Assembly (NCBI GenBank): GCA_959026535.1
Contig: CAUFMB010000045.1
Location: forward strand, 1 to 16,744
Direction: 5' to 3'
From: an uncultured Collinsella sp.
GTDB lineage: Bacteria > Actinomycetota > Coriobacteriia > Coriobacteriales > Coriobacteriaceae
Length of the DNA stretch: 16,744 nucleotides
A program made the translations under genes and the position numbers. Below are positions 7,281 to 13,143 of this stretch, piece by piece (position 1 is the stretch's first letter; each line of letters opens with the position of its first letter). Below the pieces are notes generated by a model. The model was not told where the DNA came from and did not search any database. It saw nothing but the letters and a program-made list of their open reading frames with translations.

Positions 7281-7901
7281 TTACTTGCGAGGCGTCGGCA
7301 AAACAAAGAGTCCGTGCTGGTTGCAGTAGAGGTACATTCTGCCGCGTCCGGTGATATGAAAACGCGGTTGCACCGATTGCTCTGGATAGAGCTTCTTGAG
7401 GCAGATGCCATCCATAGTCGCATATGCCACAAAGCTAATGTAATGATCCTTGGTCATGGGATGGTCGAGCGTGACGTACCAATCGTCCTCGATGCGCTCG
7501 ATGGAAAAGGCGTGGTCCGCGTCCGGCTCTTCGGCCTCCTGGGGAAACATCGTGGAGCCGCAGCAGCTAAAGCTGCCTTCTCCGAGCGCGTGCACAACGT
7601 TTCCGCAGATAGGGCAAACGTAAAAGACGCCTTTGAGCATATTGCCTGCACGGTTGGCGTTGGCCCGAATGTCACCAGCCAAAAGCTCAGCCACGCTTAT
7701 GCCGAGTCTCTGGGCCAAAGGCTCAACGAGGGAAATGTCGGGAAGGCCGCGGCCGGACTCCCACTTGCTGACGGCTTTATCGGTCACGCCAAGGCTTTCC
7801 GCCAGGGCGCGCTGGGTGAGGCCGCGATCTTCGCGCAGCCGCTTGATGGCATGTGCCGCCAAAAAAGTATGGGGGACATTGCTTTGCGGTGTCTGGTTCA
7901 T
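7281..7901 (-). CDS. XRE-family regulator fused to a desulfoferrodoxin/superoxide reductase-like domain
   Basis: 206 residues. Residues ~18-75 are an XRE helix-turn-helix (LREDRGLTQRALAESLGVT, then DKAVSKWESGRGLPDISLV). Residues 93-118 look like the desulfoferrodoxin rubredoxin-type site: Cys96-x2-Cys99 ... Cys113-Cys114 (YVCPICGNVV, FSCCGSTM). Residues ~130-200 resemble the superoxide reductase iron site: His130, His147 and His153 in DHPMTKDHYISF, and Cys193 and His196 in YCNQHGLF. The HPMT.xHYI and YCNxHGLx motifs and their spacings (6 and 3) match that family; His130 as the fourth histidine is my alignment. It may be a metal- or redox-sensing repressor. The start ATG lacks a clear ribosome binding site. 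A promoter and a palindromic operator candidate lie just upstream, suggesting autoregulation. Confidence 0.88.
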   Translation of the reverse strand: MNQTPQSNVPHTFLAAHAIKRLREDRGLTQRALAESLGVTDKAVSKWESGRGLPDISLVEPLAQRLGISVAELLAGDIRANANRAGNMLKGVFYVCPICGNVVHALGEGSFSCCGSTMFPQEAEEPDADHAFSIERIEDDWYVTLDHPMTKDHYISFVAYATMDGICLKKLYPEQSVQPRFHITGRGRMYLYCNQHGLFVLPTPRK

Positions 7902-7932
7902 GAGATGTCCGATCAGATTGGAGGAATGGAGC

Positions 7933-7942
7933 GAACCGGTTC
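7933..7942. promoter_or_regulatory. Candidate XRE operator
   Basis: GAACCGGTTC is a perfect 10-bp palindrome placed at the predicted transcription start of the XRE gene (about +1 to +10). That is a good position for an autorepressor site. A 10-bp palindrome can also occur by chance. Confidence 0.35.
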
Positions 7943-7949
7943 AAGAGTC

Positions 7950-7978
7950 AGTATCCATTTGAAGACTGCCCTCGACAA
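7950..7978 (-). promoter_or_regulatory. Candidate promoter of the XRE-desulfoferrodoxin gene
   Basis: On the minus strand TTGTCG (7973-7978) and GATACT (7950-7955) are separated by exactly 17 bases; each matches 4 of 6 consensus positions. Transcription would start near 7943, giving a leader of about 42 bases without a clear Shine-Dalgarno sequence. Confidence 0.45.
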
Positions 7979-8011
7979 CCTACGCTGCGTAGACATGCAC
8001 CGACCAAACGA

Positions 8012-8106
8012 GCGTGGATTTTCGGACACTTATCAAATGAGCGTGGATAATCTCCCACTTTGAGCCCCCACACAGGCCAAAACCGGGAGATTATCCACGC
8101 TCATTT
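8012..8106. repeat. Palindrome E with an extra partial arm
   Basis: Perfect 22-base arms at 8035-8056 (AAATGAGCGTGGATAATC...) and 8085-8106 surround a 28-base loop. A degenerate third copy of the arm start, AAACGAGCGTGGATTTTC, lies at about 8016-8033. It forms part of the 468-base gene-free stretch 7902-8369, which also holds the XRE promoter, palindrome C, the structured element 8233-8330 and the pyrE-end hairpin. No T tract follows in a terminator arrangement. Confidence 0.75.
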
Positions 8107-8115
8107 TTGGTGCAA

Positions 8116-8198
8116 GGGTAGCTAATTTGGGACGGGGCTATTTTGACTGCTTTCACATGTAAAGTAGTCAAAATAGCCCCGTCCCAAATTAGCTACCC
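8116..8198. repeat. Palindrome C, 38-bp stem with 7-base loop
   Basis: Arms 8116-8153 and 8161-8198 are complementary at 37 of 38 positions; the single difference is a G-U pair on the plus strand. The loop is CACATGT. Each arm contains GGGACGGGG followed by CTATTTTG, similar to the GGGACAGG-N-TTTTG pattern of families A and B. This could be two head-to-head copies of one repeat unit, or an excised or dead mobile element. As DNA it could form a cruciform; as RNA a very stable hairpin. Confidence 0.9.
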
Positions 8199-8232
8199 AA
8201 CGACCGCACCGATGTTTTGGCACCGACAGCGA

Positions 8233-8330
8233 AAACGCCCCTAAGCGAGCAAGGTGCCTTGAAAGAGGAGGGCATAGGCCTTCTGGCCATGCCCGACGAT
8301 TGAAAGGCAGATTGCCGCTTAGGGGCGTTT
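8233..8330. other. Candidate structured RNA / pyrE 3' element
   Basis: A nested stem of 98 bases. The outer 15-bp helix is 8233-8247/8316-8330 (AAACGCCCCTAAGCG). After a bulged A come GCAA/TTGC (8249-8252/8312-8315), then TGCCTT/AAGGCA (8255-8260/8304-8309), then a symmetric 9x9 purine-rich internal loop (8261-8269 and 8295-8303). It ends in the apical hairpin GGGCAT-A-GGCC-TTCT-GGCC-ATGCCC (8270-8294). On the minus strand, downstream of pyrE, the outer helix ends in GCGTTTTC, so it may also terminate pyrE transcription. I do not recognise an RNA family. Confidence 0.55.
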
Positions 8331-8343
8331 GCAGCGTCGAGCC

Positions 8344-8370
8344 GTTACGCGGTTTGGAAAACCGCGTAAC
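8344..8370 (-). repeat. Hairpin overlapping the pyrE stop codon
   Basis: Perfect 12-bp stem, GTTACGCGGTTT (8344-8355) with its complement (8359-8370) and loop GGA. The last base of the right arm is part of the pyrE stop codon (8370-8372). No T tract follows on the minus strand, so it looks more like an mRNA 3' stabiliser or repeat than a terminator. Confidence 0.75.
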
Positions 8371-9053
8371 TACTCCCGGACTCCGTACTGCTCGTAGTAG
8401 GCGTCGATGGCCGTCTTGAGTTCGTCATCGATGACGACCTTGCCGTCGATCTCGTGGTTGTAGAGGGTCTCGACGACCTCGGCCATGGAAACGATGCTCG
8501 CGACGGGGAAACCGTACTTTGCCTCGATCTCCTTCTGCGCGGTGGTCACGCCGCCCTTGCCGACCTCCATGCGGTTGAGGGACACGATGAGGCCCTTGAT
8601 TTCGACGTCGGCAGCAGCCTTGACCTTGGGATAGGTCTCGTCGATGGACTTACCGCTGGTGGTGACGTCCTCGACCATGATCACGCGGTCGCCGTCCTGG
8701 GGCTCGTAGCCCAGCAGGTTACCCTTGTCGGCACCGTGGTCCTTGGCCTCCTTGCGGTCGCAGCAGTACTTGACCTCCTTGCCGTACAGCTCGTGGTAGG
8801 CAATCGCGGTCACGACGGCCAGGGGAATACCCTTATAGGCCGGCCCGAACAGCACGTCAAAGTCATCGCCAAAGTTATCGTGGATGGCCTGGGCGTAGTA
8901 CTCGCCCAGCTTCTTGAGCTGATAGCCCGTCACGTAGGCGCCGGCGTTCATAAAGAACGGGGACTGACGGCCGCTCTTAAGCGTAAAACTGCCGAACTTA
9001 AGAACGTCGGACTCGACCATAAACTTGATGAACTCTTGCTTGTAAGCCTCCAT
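8370..9053 (-). CDS. pyrE: Orotate phosphoribosyltransferase
   Basis: 227-residue cytoplasmic enzyme of de novo pyrimidine synthesis. It joins orotate and PRPP to give orotidine 5'-phosphate. The PRPP-binding motif VIMVEDVTTSGKS is at 124-136, the flexible catalytic loop RKEAKDHG at 100-107, and FGPAYKGIPLA at 69-79. Length is normal for bacteria. The ATG at 9053 has GAGGAG about six bases upstream. It stands alone: no other pyr gene is adjacent, and the ATPase gene is divergent. The stop codon lies within a perfect hairpin and a larger structured element follows. Confidence 0.96.
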   Translation of the reverse strand: MEAYKQEFIKFMVESDVLKFGSFTLKSGRQSPFFMNAGAYVTGYQLKKLGEYYAQAIHDNFGDDFDVLFGPAYKGIPLAVVTAIAYHELYGKEVKYCCDRKEAKDHGADKGNLLGYEPQDGDRVIMVEDVTTSGKSIDETYPKVKAAADVEIKGLIVSLNRMEVGKGGVTTAQKEIEAKYGFPVASIVSMAEVVETLYNHEIDGKVVIDDELKTAIDAYYEQYGVRE

Positions 9054-9087
9054 GCGGGCTCCTCTCGTAATCGCGTACGTGCCCTCC

Positions 9088-9093
9088 AGTTTA
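9088..9093 (-). promoter_or_regulatory. Possible -10 box of pyrE
   Basis: TAAACT on the minus strand, 35 bases before the pyrE start; 4 of 6 match. No convincing -35 is seen at normal spacing, so this is tentative. Between here and the ATPase promoter (9094-9180) I see nothing else of note. Confidence 0.3.
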
Positions 9094-9179
9094 GCGCAGG
9101 CGAAGCGTCGATGCGGGCGCGCTTTGGGGCCACGGCATTCTGTAAAGGCTTTGTCAGAGGGAATGGTTTTCCGAACAAT

Positions 9180-9212
9180 GGGGTTGACATGTCAAACCCC
9201 CTCATCAAGAAT
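9180..9212 (+). promoter_or_regulatory. Candidate promoter and operator of the mgtA-type gene
   Basis: A consensus -35 TTGACA (9184-9189) is followed after 17 bases by AAGAAT (9207-9212, 4 of 6). The -35 is half of a perfect 12-bp palindrome, TTGACATGTCAA (9184-9195), itself flanked by GGGG and CCCC. A dimeric regulator bound there would cover the -35. The transcript would start near 9219, giving a leader of about 275 bases. Confidence 0.5.
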
Positions 9213-9279
9213 ACGGGCGGATTAAAAAGGGGTACGAGATACCCAAAGCGCGCTGCGCTCAGCCTTTAGGAGGTGTGCC

Positions 9280-9351
9280 ATGGAAGGCAGTCCTAGTCGA
9301 AAAACCTGCATGTCGCCCTCGGCACGCCGCGAGGACTCCGCACACGCATAA
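9280..9351 (+). CDS. Short upstream ORF in the mgtA leader (candidate leader peptide)
   Basis: A 23-codon ORF, beginning MEGSPSRKTC and ending ARREDSAHA, starts with ATG. It is preceded by TAGGAGGTG at ideal spacing, one of the strongest ribosome binding sites in the window. It lies inside the presumed leader of the Mg2+ ATPase gene, 141 bases before its start codon. The product has no known domain; it has two prolines, basic clusters and an acidic ED pair. By position it recalls the enterobacterial mgtL leader peptide, whose translation responds to Mg2+ and proline, but there is no clear sequence similarity. Translation is inferred from the ribosome binding site only. Confidence 0.5.
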   Translation: MEGSPSRKTCMSPSARREDSAHA

Positions 9352-9370
9352 ACGCCACCGGCAGATCGTC

Positions 9371-9408
9371 AACCCCCCCACAAAGGTGCCTGTCCCCTTT
9401 GTGGTAGT
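9371..9408. repeat. Intergenic palindrome family B, copy 1, in the mgtA leader
   Basis: A perfect 9-bp stem CCACAAAGG (9378-9386) with its complement (9396-9404) and loop TGCCTGTCC. Outside this the arms have drifted compared with copies 2 and 3. CGTCAA (9367-9372) and TTGACG (9417-9422) could form an outer helix around it. A run of six T lies at 9438-9443, too far for a classic terminator. It sits between the upstream ORF and mgtA, where it might act in leader control. From 9423 to 9492 I see only the T run and the mgtA ribosome binding site. Confidence 0.8.
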
Positions 9409-9492
9409 TCGTGAGCTTGACGTGAGCGACATCTAGGTTTTTTGCAACTCAATACGACACGTACGCTAACTCCCTTCAACAAGGAGGACCCT

Positions 9493-12261
9493 ATGCTGAT
9501 GCTCAAAACCGCCACGGTTCTCGAAGCCATCTCCAAGCGCCGCCGCACGGCGCGCCCTGCCGCTCGCACCGGCCTGTCCAAGAACACCATATTCGCCGCC
9601 ACCCATAGCGCCGAGGACGCTCTCGTACTGCTTGACGCCACGGCAAACGGCCTCACCGCCGAGCAGGCAACCGAGCGCCTGGATGCCGCCGGCCCCAACA
9701 CCATCGAAGCGCCGACCAAGACGCTCGCCCGCCGCATCGCCGACGCGTTCATCGATCCCTTCGCCGGCATCCTCGCCGCGCTCGCGCTGGTCTCACTCTA
9801 CATCGACGTGCTCGCCGTGCCCGAGCCGCAGCGCGACCCCTCCACGGTCATCGTCATCAGCATCATGCTGCTGGTATCGGGCGGCATGAAGTTTATCCAG
9901 GAAGCCCGCAGCGGCAATGCGGCAGAGGCCCTCAAGGACCTGGTCTCCAACACTTGCACCGCCCTGCGCGACGACGAGCGCATCGAGATCCTCTTCGACG
10001 AGCTCGTCCCCGGCGATGTGATCCGCCTCTCTGCCGGCGATATGGTGCCAGCAGATGCCCGCGTCATCACCGCGCGCGACCTGTTTGTCATCGAGTCCGC
10101 ACTCACCGGCGAGAGCGAGGCAGTCGAGAAGACCGCTGCCGTCACCGTCGTCGAGGGTGCCGACGGCTCCGCGCCGCCACTCTCTGCCTGCAAGAACATC
10201 GTCTTTACCGGCACCTCCGTGCAAAACGGCACCGCCATGGCGCTTGTCGTTGCCACCGGCTCGGACACCTACCTGGGCGGCATCGCCAAGATGCTCAACG
10301 GGCGCGGCGAGAAGAGCGCGTTTGATCGCGGCGTCTCGAGCGTCTCCATGTTGCTCGTACGCCTCATGCTCGTTATGGCTCCGGCCGTCTTTGCCATCAA
10401 CGCCGCCACCAAGGGCAACGTCATCGACGCACTGCTGTTCGCCACGAGCGTGGCCGTGGGCATCACGCCGCAGATGCTTCCCGTCATCGTGACCACGAGC
10501 CTGTCGCAGGGCGCCAAGGACCTCGCCCGTCGTCAGGTTATCGTCAAGGAGCTGCCGGCAATCCAAAACCTCGGCGCGATGGACGTCCTGTGCTGCGACA
10601 AGACCGGCACCCTCACCGAAGACCGCATCGTGCTCGAGCGCTACCTCAACACCGACGGCAACGAGGACGCACGCGTGCTGCGCCATGCGTTTTTGAACAG
10701 CTTCTTCCAGACCGGCCTCAAGAACCTCATCGACCTGGCCGTTATCGACCGCGCCGATGTTACGCTCTCGACCGTCGTGCCCGATTCCATGCTGGGCCAG
10801 AGCCTGCGCGACCGCTACGCCAAGGTCGACGAGGTGCCCTTCGACTTCTCGCGTCGTCGCCTGAGCGTGGTCGTCGCCGACGCCCAAGGAAAGACCCAGA
10901 TGGTCACCAAGGGCGCTGCCGAGGAAATGCTCGAGATTTGCTCCTACGTCGAGGTGGACGGCACCGCTCAGCCGCTTACCGACGAGAAGCTTGCCCAGAT
11001 TCGCAAGCAGGTGGCAGGACTCAATGCCGAGGGCCTGCGCGTGATCGCCGTGGCGCAGAAGACCAACCCGCGCACCGTGGGCGAGTTTGGCATCGCCGAC
11101 GAGTGCGACATGGTGCTGATGGGCTTTTTGGCCTTCCTCGATCCGCCCAAAGCGAGCGCCGCGGGCGCCGTCGCCACCCTCGAGGCCAAGGGCGTGGCGG
11201 TAAAGGTCCTGACCGGCGACAACGACCGCGTCGCCGCCACCGTCTGCGAGCAGATTGGCATCGACGCAAGCAACGTTTTGCTGGGCTCCGAGATCGATGC
11301 GCTCGACGACGCCGAGCTGGCGGAGCGCGCCGAGCAGACCCATCTCTTTGCCAAGCTCTCGCCGCTGCAGAAGGCGCGCTTGGTGCGCGTCATGCGTGAA
11401 CTGCTCGGCCATACCGTGGGCTTTATGGGTGATGGCATCAACGACGCCGCCGCCATGCGTGCGAGCGACTGCGGCATCTCGGTCGATTCGGCCGTCGACA
11501 TCGCCAAGGAATCCGCCGACATCATCTTGCTCCAGAAAGACCTGGGCGTGCTCGAGCGCGGCATCATCGAAGGCCGCCGCACCTACGGCAACCTGCTCAA
11601 GTACCTCAAGACCACGGTGAGCTCCAACTTTGGCAACGTGCTGTCCGTGACCGTCGCGAGCCTGTTCTTGCCGTTCTTGCCCATGAGCGCTCTGCAGCTG
11701 GTGCTGCTGTCGCTGGTCTACGAGATCGTGTGCATCGCGCTGCCGTGGGACACCGTCGACGACGCCTGGACTGCCCGTCCGCGTGCTTGGGACGCCGCGT
11801 CCATCAAGGGCTTTATGCTCGAGCTGGGCCCCGTGAGCTCACTGTTTGATATCGCGACTTTCGCCGCGCTCTTCTTTGTGGTGTGCCCCGCCGCCGTGGG
11901 CGCAAGCTGGGCAGAGCTTGCCGCTATAGGCGACGTCGCAGGCATGGCGGCCTTTACGGCGCTCTTCCAGAGCGGTTGGTTTGTCGAGTCCATGTGGTCG
12001 CAGACGCTCGTGGTCCACATGCTGCGCTCCCCGCGCCTGCCACGCCCGCGCGACCACGCCGCGCCCGCGCTGTGCCTCCTCACCGTGCTGGGCCTGGTGC
12101 TCGTCACCTGGCTGCCGGCAAGCCCCATCGCCGATGCGCTGGGTCTCATGCCGCTGCCGCCAATCTTCTTCGCGCTGCTCATCGGCATTGTCGCCGCCTA
12201 CATCGCGCTCACCCAGCTGGCCAAGCGCCGCTACATCGCCCGCCACGGTGAGCTGCTGTAA
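9493..12261 (+). CDS. mgtA: Magnesium-type P-type ATPase (MgtA-like P3B family)
   Basis: 922-residue inner-membrane transporter that couples ATP hydrolysis to Mg2+ uptake in its family. The phosphorylated Asp369 lies in CCDKTGTLTED, the actuator motif TGES at 205-208, the hinge motif GDGIND at 646-651, and the nucleotide domain contains PFDFSRRRLSVVV. About ten membrane segments are visible, the last four after residue 790. TSNFGNV-like SSNFGNVLSV and FLPFLP (711-729) are typical of MgtA. At the expected ion site it differs: PQML (326-329) rather than the usual PEML, and LSLVYEI (739-745) where MgtA proteins usually have a QNLLYDI-like stretch. So Mg2+ is likely but not certain. The ATG at 9493 has AAGGAGG five bases upstream; a 17-codon extension lacks one. 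It has a long leader with an upstream ORF, and palindromes D2 and B2 follow. Confidence 0.88.
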   Translation: MLMLKTATVLEAISKRRRTARPAARTGLSKNTIFAATHSAEDALVLLDATANGLTAEQATERLDAAGPNTIEAPTKTLARRIADAFIDPFAGILAALALVSLYIDVLAVPEPQRDPSTVIVISIMLLVSGGMKFIQEARSGNAAEALKDLVSNTCTALRDDERIEILFDELVPGDVIRLSAGDMVPADARVITARDLFVIESALTGESEAVEKTAAVTVVEGADGSAPPLSACKNIVFTGTSVQNGTAMALVVATGSDTYLGGIAKMLNGRGEKSAFDRGVSSVSMLLVRLMLVMAPAVFAINAATKGNVIDALLFATSVAVGITPQMLPVIVTTSLSQGAKDLARRQVIVKELPAIQNLGAMDVLCCDKTGTLTEDRIVLERYLNTDGNEDARVLRHAFLNSFFQTGLKNLIDLAVIDRADVTLSTVVPDSMLGQSLRDRYAKVDEVPFDFSRRRLSVVVADAQGKTQMVTKGAAEEMLEICSYVEVDGTAQPLTDEKLAQIRKQVAGLNAEGLRVIAVAQKTNPRTVGEFGIADECDMVLMGFLAFLDPPKASAAGAVATLEAKGVAVKVLTGDNDRVAATVCEQIGIDASNVLLGSEIDALDDAELAERAEQTHLFAKLSPLQKARLVRVMRELLGHTVGFMGDGINDAAAMRASDCGISVDSAVDIAKESADIILLQKDLGVLERGIIEGRRTYGNLLKYLKTTVSSNFGNVLSVTVASLFLPFLPMSALQLVLLSLVYEIVCIALPWDTVDDAWTARPRAWDAASIKGFMLELGPVSSLFDIATFAALFFVVCPAAVGASWAELAAIGDVAGMAAFTALFQSGWFVESMWSQTLVVHMLRSPRLPRPRDHAAPALCLLTVLGLVLVTWLPASPIADALGLMPLPPIFFALLIGIVAAYIALTQLAKRRYIARHGELL

Positions 12262-12313
12262 CAGACAGCCCGAGTCCACCACGGCAGCCGTTTCCACAAC
12301 CCGTCCCCTCAGC

Positions 12314-12380
12314 AGTTGCGGTGAAATAGTTCCTGTTTTAAGACCCCCAAGCCTTATTCAGGAACTATTCCACCGCAACT
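12314..12380. repeat. Inverted-arm element family D, copy 2
   Basis: 22-base arms (12314-12335 and 12359-12380) with one mismatch (G-U on the minus strand) around a 23-base loop. The right arm is identical to copy 1 and the left arm differs from it by one base. The loop matches copy 1 at only about 7 of 23 positions, mostly its T ends. GTCCCC lies just before it (12303-12308) and family B copy 2 begins 5 bases after it. Located between convergent genes. Confidence 0.85.
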
Positions 12381-12385
12381 TATTG

Positions 12386-12422
12386 AACCACCACAAAGGT
12401 GCCTGTCCCCTTCGTGGTGGTT
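12386..12422. repeat. Intergenic palindrome family B, copy 2
   Basis: AACCACCACAAAGG (12386-12399) pairs with 12409-12422 with one C/A difference; loop TGCCTGTCC. It begins 8 bases after the stop codon of the second lipoprotein gene (minus strand). In the plus direction the stem ends in GGTTTT, so it may act as a terminator, most plausibly for the ATPase transcript. Confidence 0.85.
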
Positions 12423-12430
12423 TTGGGGCG

Positions 12431-13108
12431 TTACGAGGCGTTGGTCAGGCGGCTCCAGAGCTCGTCGATATCGATCTGGTCGCCGCCGCTCAGATACCCA
12501 GTTCGAATAAAAGCCTCATTGTAGATATAGATGTCATGAGCGCTATCGCCATCGTCTTCGGTGTCGTCGGCCATAATCACGTAGCGGTGGCCGTCAAGCG
12601 CCTTGACCAGCCAATACAGGGCATCATCGATCGTGCATTTCTCCTGCACCATCGCCGCATCGCCAATCGCGCCGATGAGCGCCCGCTCGCCCTTTGTATA
12701 GCCGCCCACCGAGAGCAGAATCGCGATGTTTTCGTCTCCGCCGCCCGGTTCAAGCTCCTCGTACTCGGACTCCGAAAGCGGTATCGCGCTGTTCGCAAGC
12801 TCGTCCACATCGTCCGAAACCTTGGAAAAGGTAAAAGCGAAAAATCCCGCGTCATCGACGGCGCCGTAGCCCACGTTCTCGCCTTGCCACTCATAATTTT
12901 GATCTTTGAGCAGGCGCACCAGATCGGCACCACCCAAGTTGATCGCGGCATAGACCGTCACGTTGGCATTGTCGTCCACGCAGGCGGCGTCCGCCGTGCT
13001 CGCTGCTTTGGCGCCGCCCGTTGTGCCCGAGCATCCAGCCAGCGCGCAAGCCGCCGCGCCCGCGCCCGCCACAAAGGCCGCACGGCTCATCGTCATCTCG
13101 TTCATCAT
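12431..13108 (-). CDS. Putative lipoprotein of unknown function (paralogue of its neighbour)
   Basis: 225 residues. Lipoprotein signal: hydrophobic segment and lipobox ALAGC with Cys26, so likely anchored outside the membrane. The mature part has no domain I can name. It is alignable over its length with the protein upstream: GGADLVRLLKDQNYEW vs LLELRGWQLQEFASQQGYTW; GGDENIAILLSVGGY vs GGTGSTVMFTLQLAGY; IDIDELWSRL vs PTINEFWQEK. The pattern of GY and Gly-Asp turns suggests a repeated alpha/beta fold. Start: two ATGs in a row (13108, 13105) after GAGGG; either is possible. Last gene of the four-gene unit, 35 bases behind its paralogue. Confidence 0.8.
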   Translation of the reverse strand: MMNEMTMSRAAFVAGAGAAACALAGCSGTTGGAKAASTADAACVDDNANVTVYAAINLGGADLVRLLKDQNYEWQGENVGYGAVDDAGFFAFTFSKVSDDVDELANSAIPLSESEYEELEPGGGDENIAILLSVGGYTKGERALIGAIGDAAMVQEKCTIDDALYWLVKALDGHRYVIMADDTEDDGDSAHDIYIYNEAFIRTGYLSGGDQIDIDELWSRLTNAS

Positions 13109-13143
13109 GTTCGTCCCTCGCTATGCTATTGGCCGCATCGCAC

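Noticed and set aside
8041..8099. DnaA-box-like TTATCCACG in both arms of palindrome E, possible origin
   Set aside because: One base off the classic box, only two sites forced by the palindrome, no dnaA, dnaN or AT-rich unwinding region nearby.
9213..9492. M-box Mg2+ riboswitch in the mgtA leader
   Set aside because: I could not find the conserved M-box segments; only short local hairpins (such as GGGTA/TACCC at about 9230-9244) are present.
9793..11412. 539-codon open frame opposite the mgtA gene
   Set aside because: Antisense shadow of the P-type ATPase; no domain, Asp/His/Gly-rich composition, no ribosome binding site.
7179..12380. Family D constant arms with variable loop as CRISPR repeat-spacer units
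   Set aside because: The two arms are inverted rather than direct repeats, copies are 5 kb apart, and no cas gene is present.
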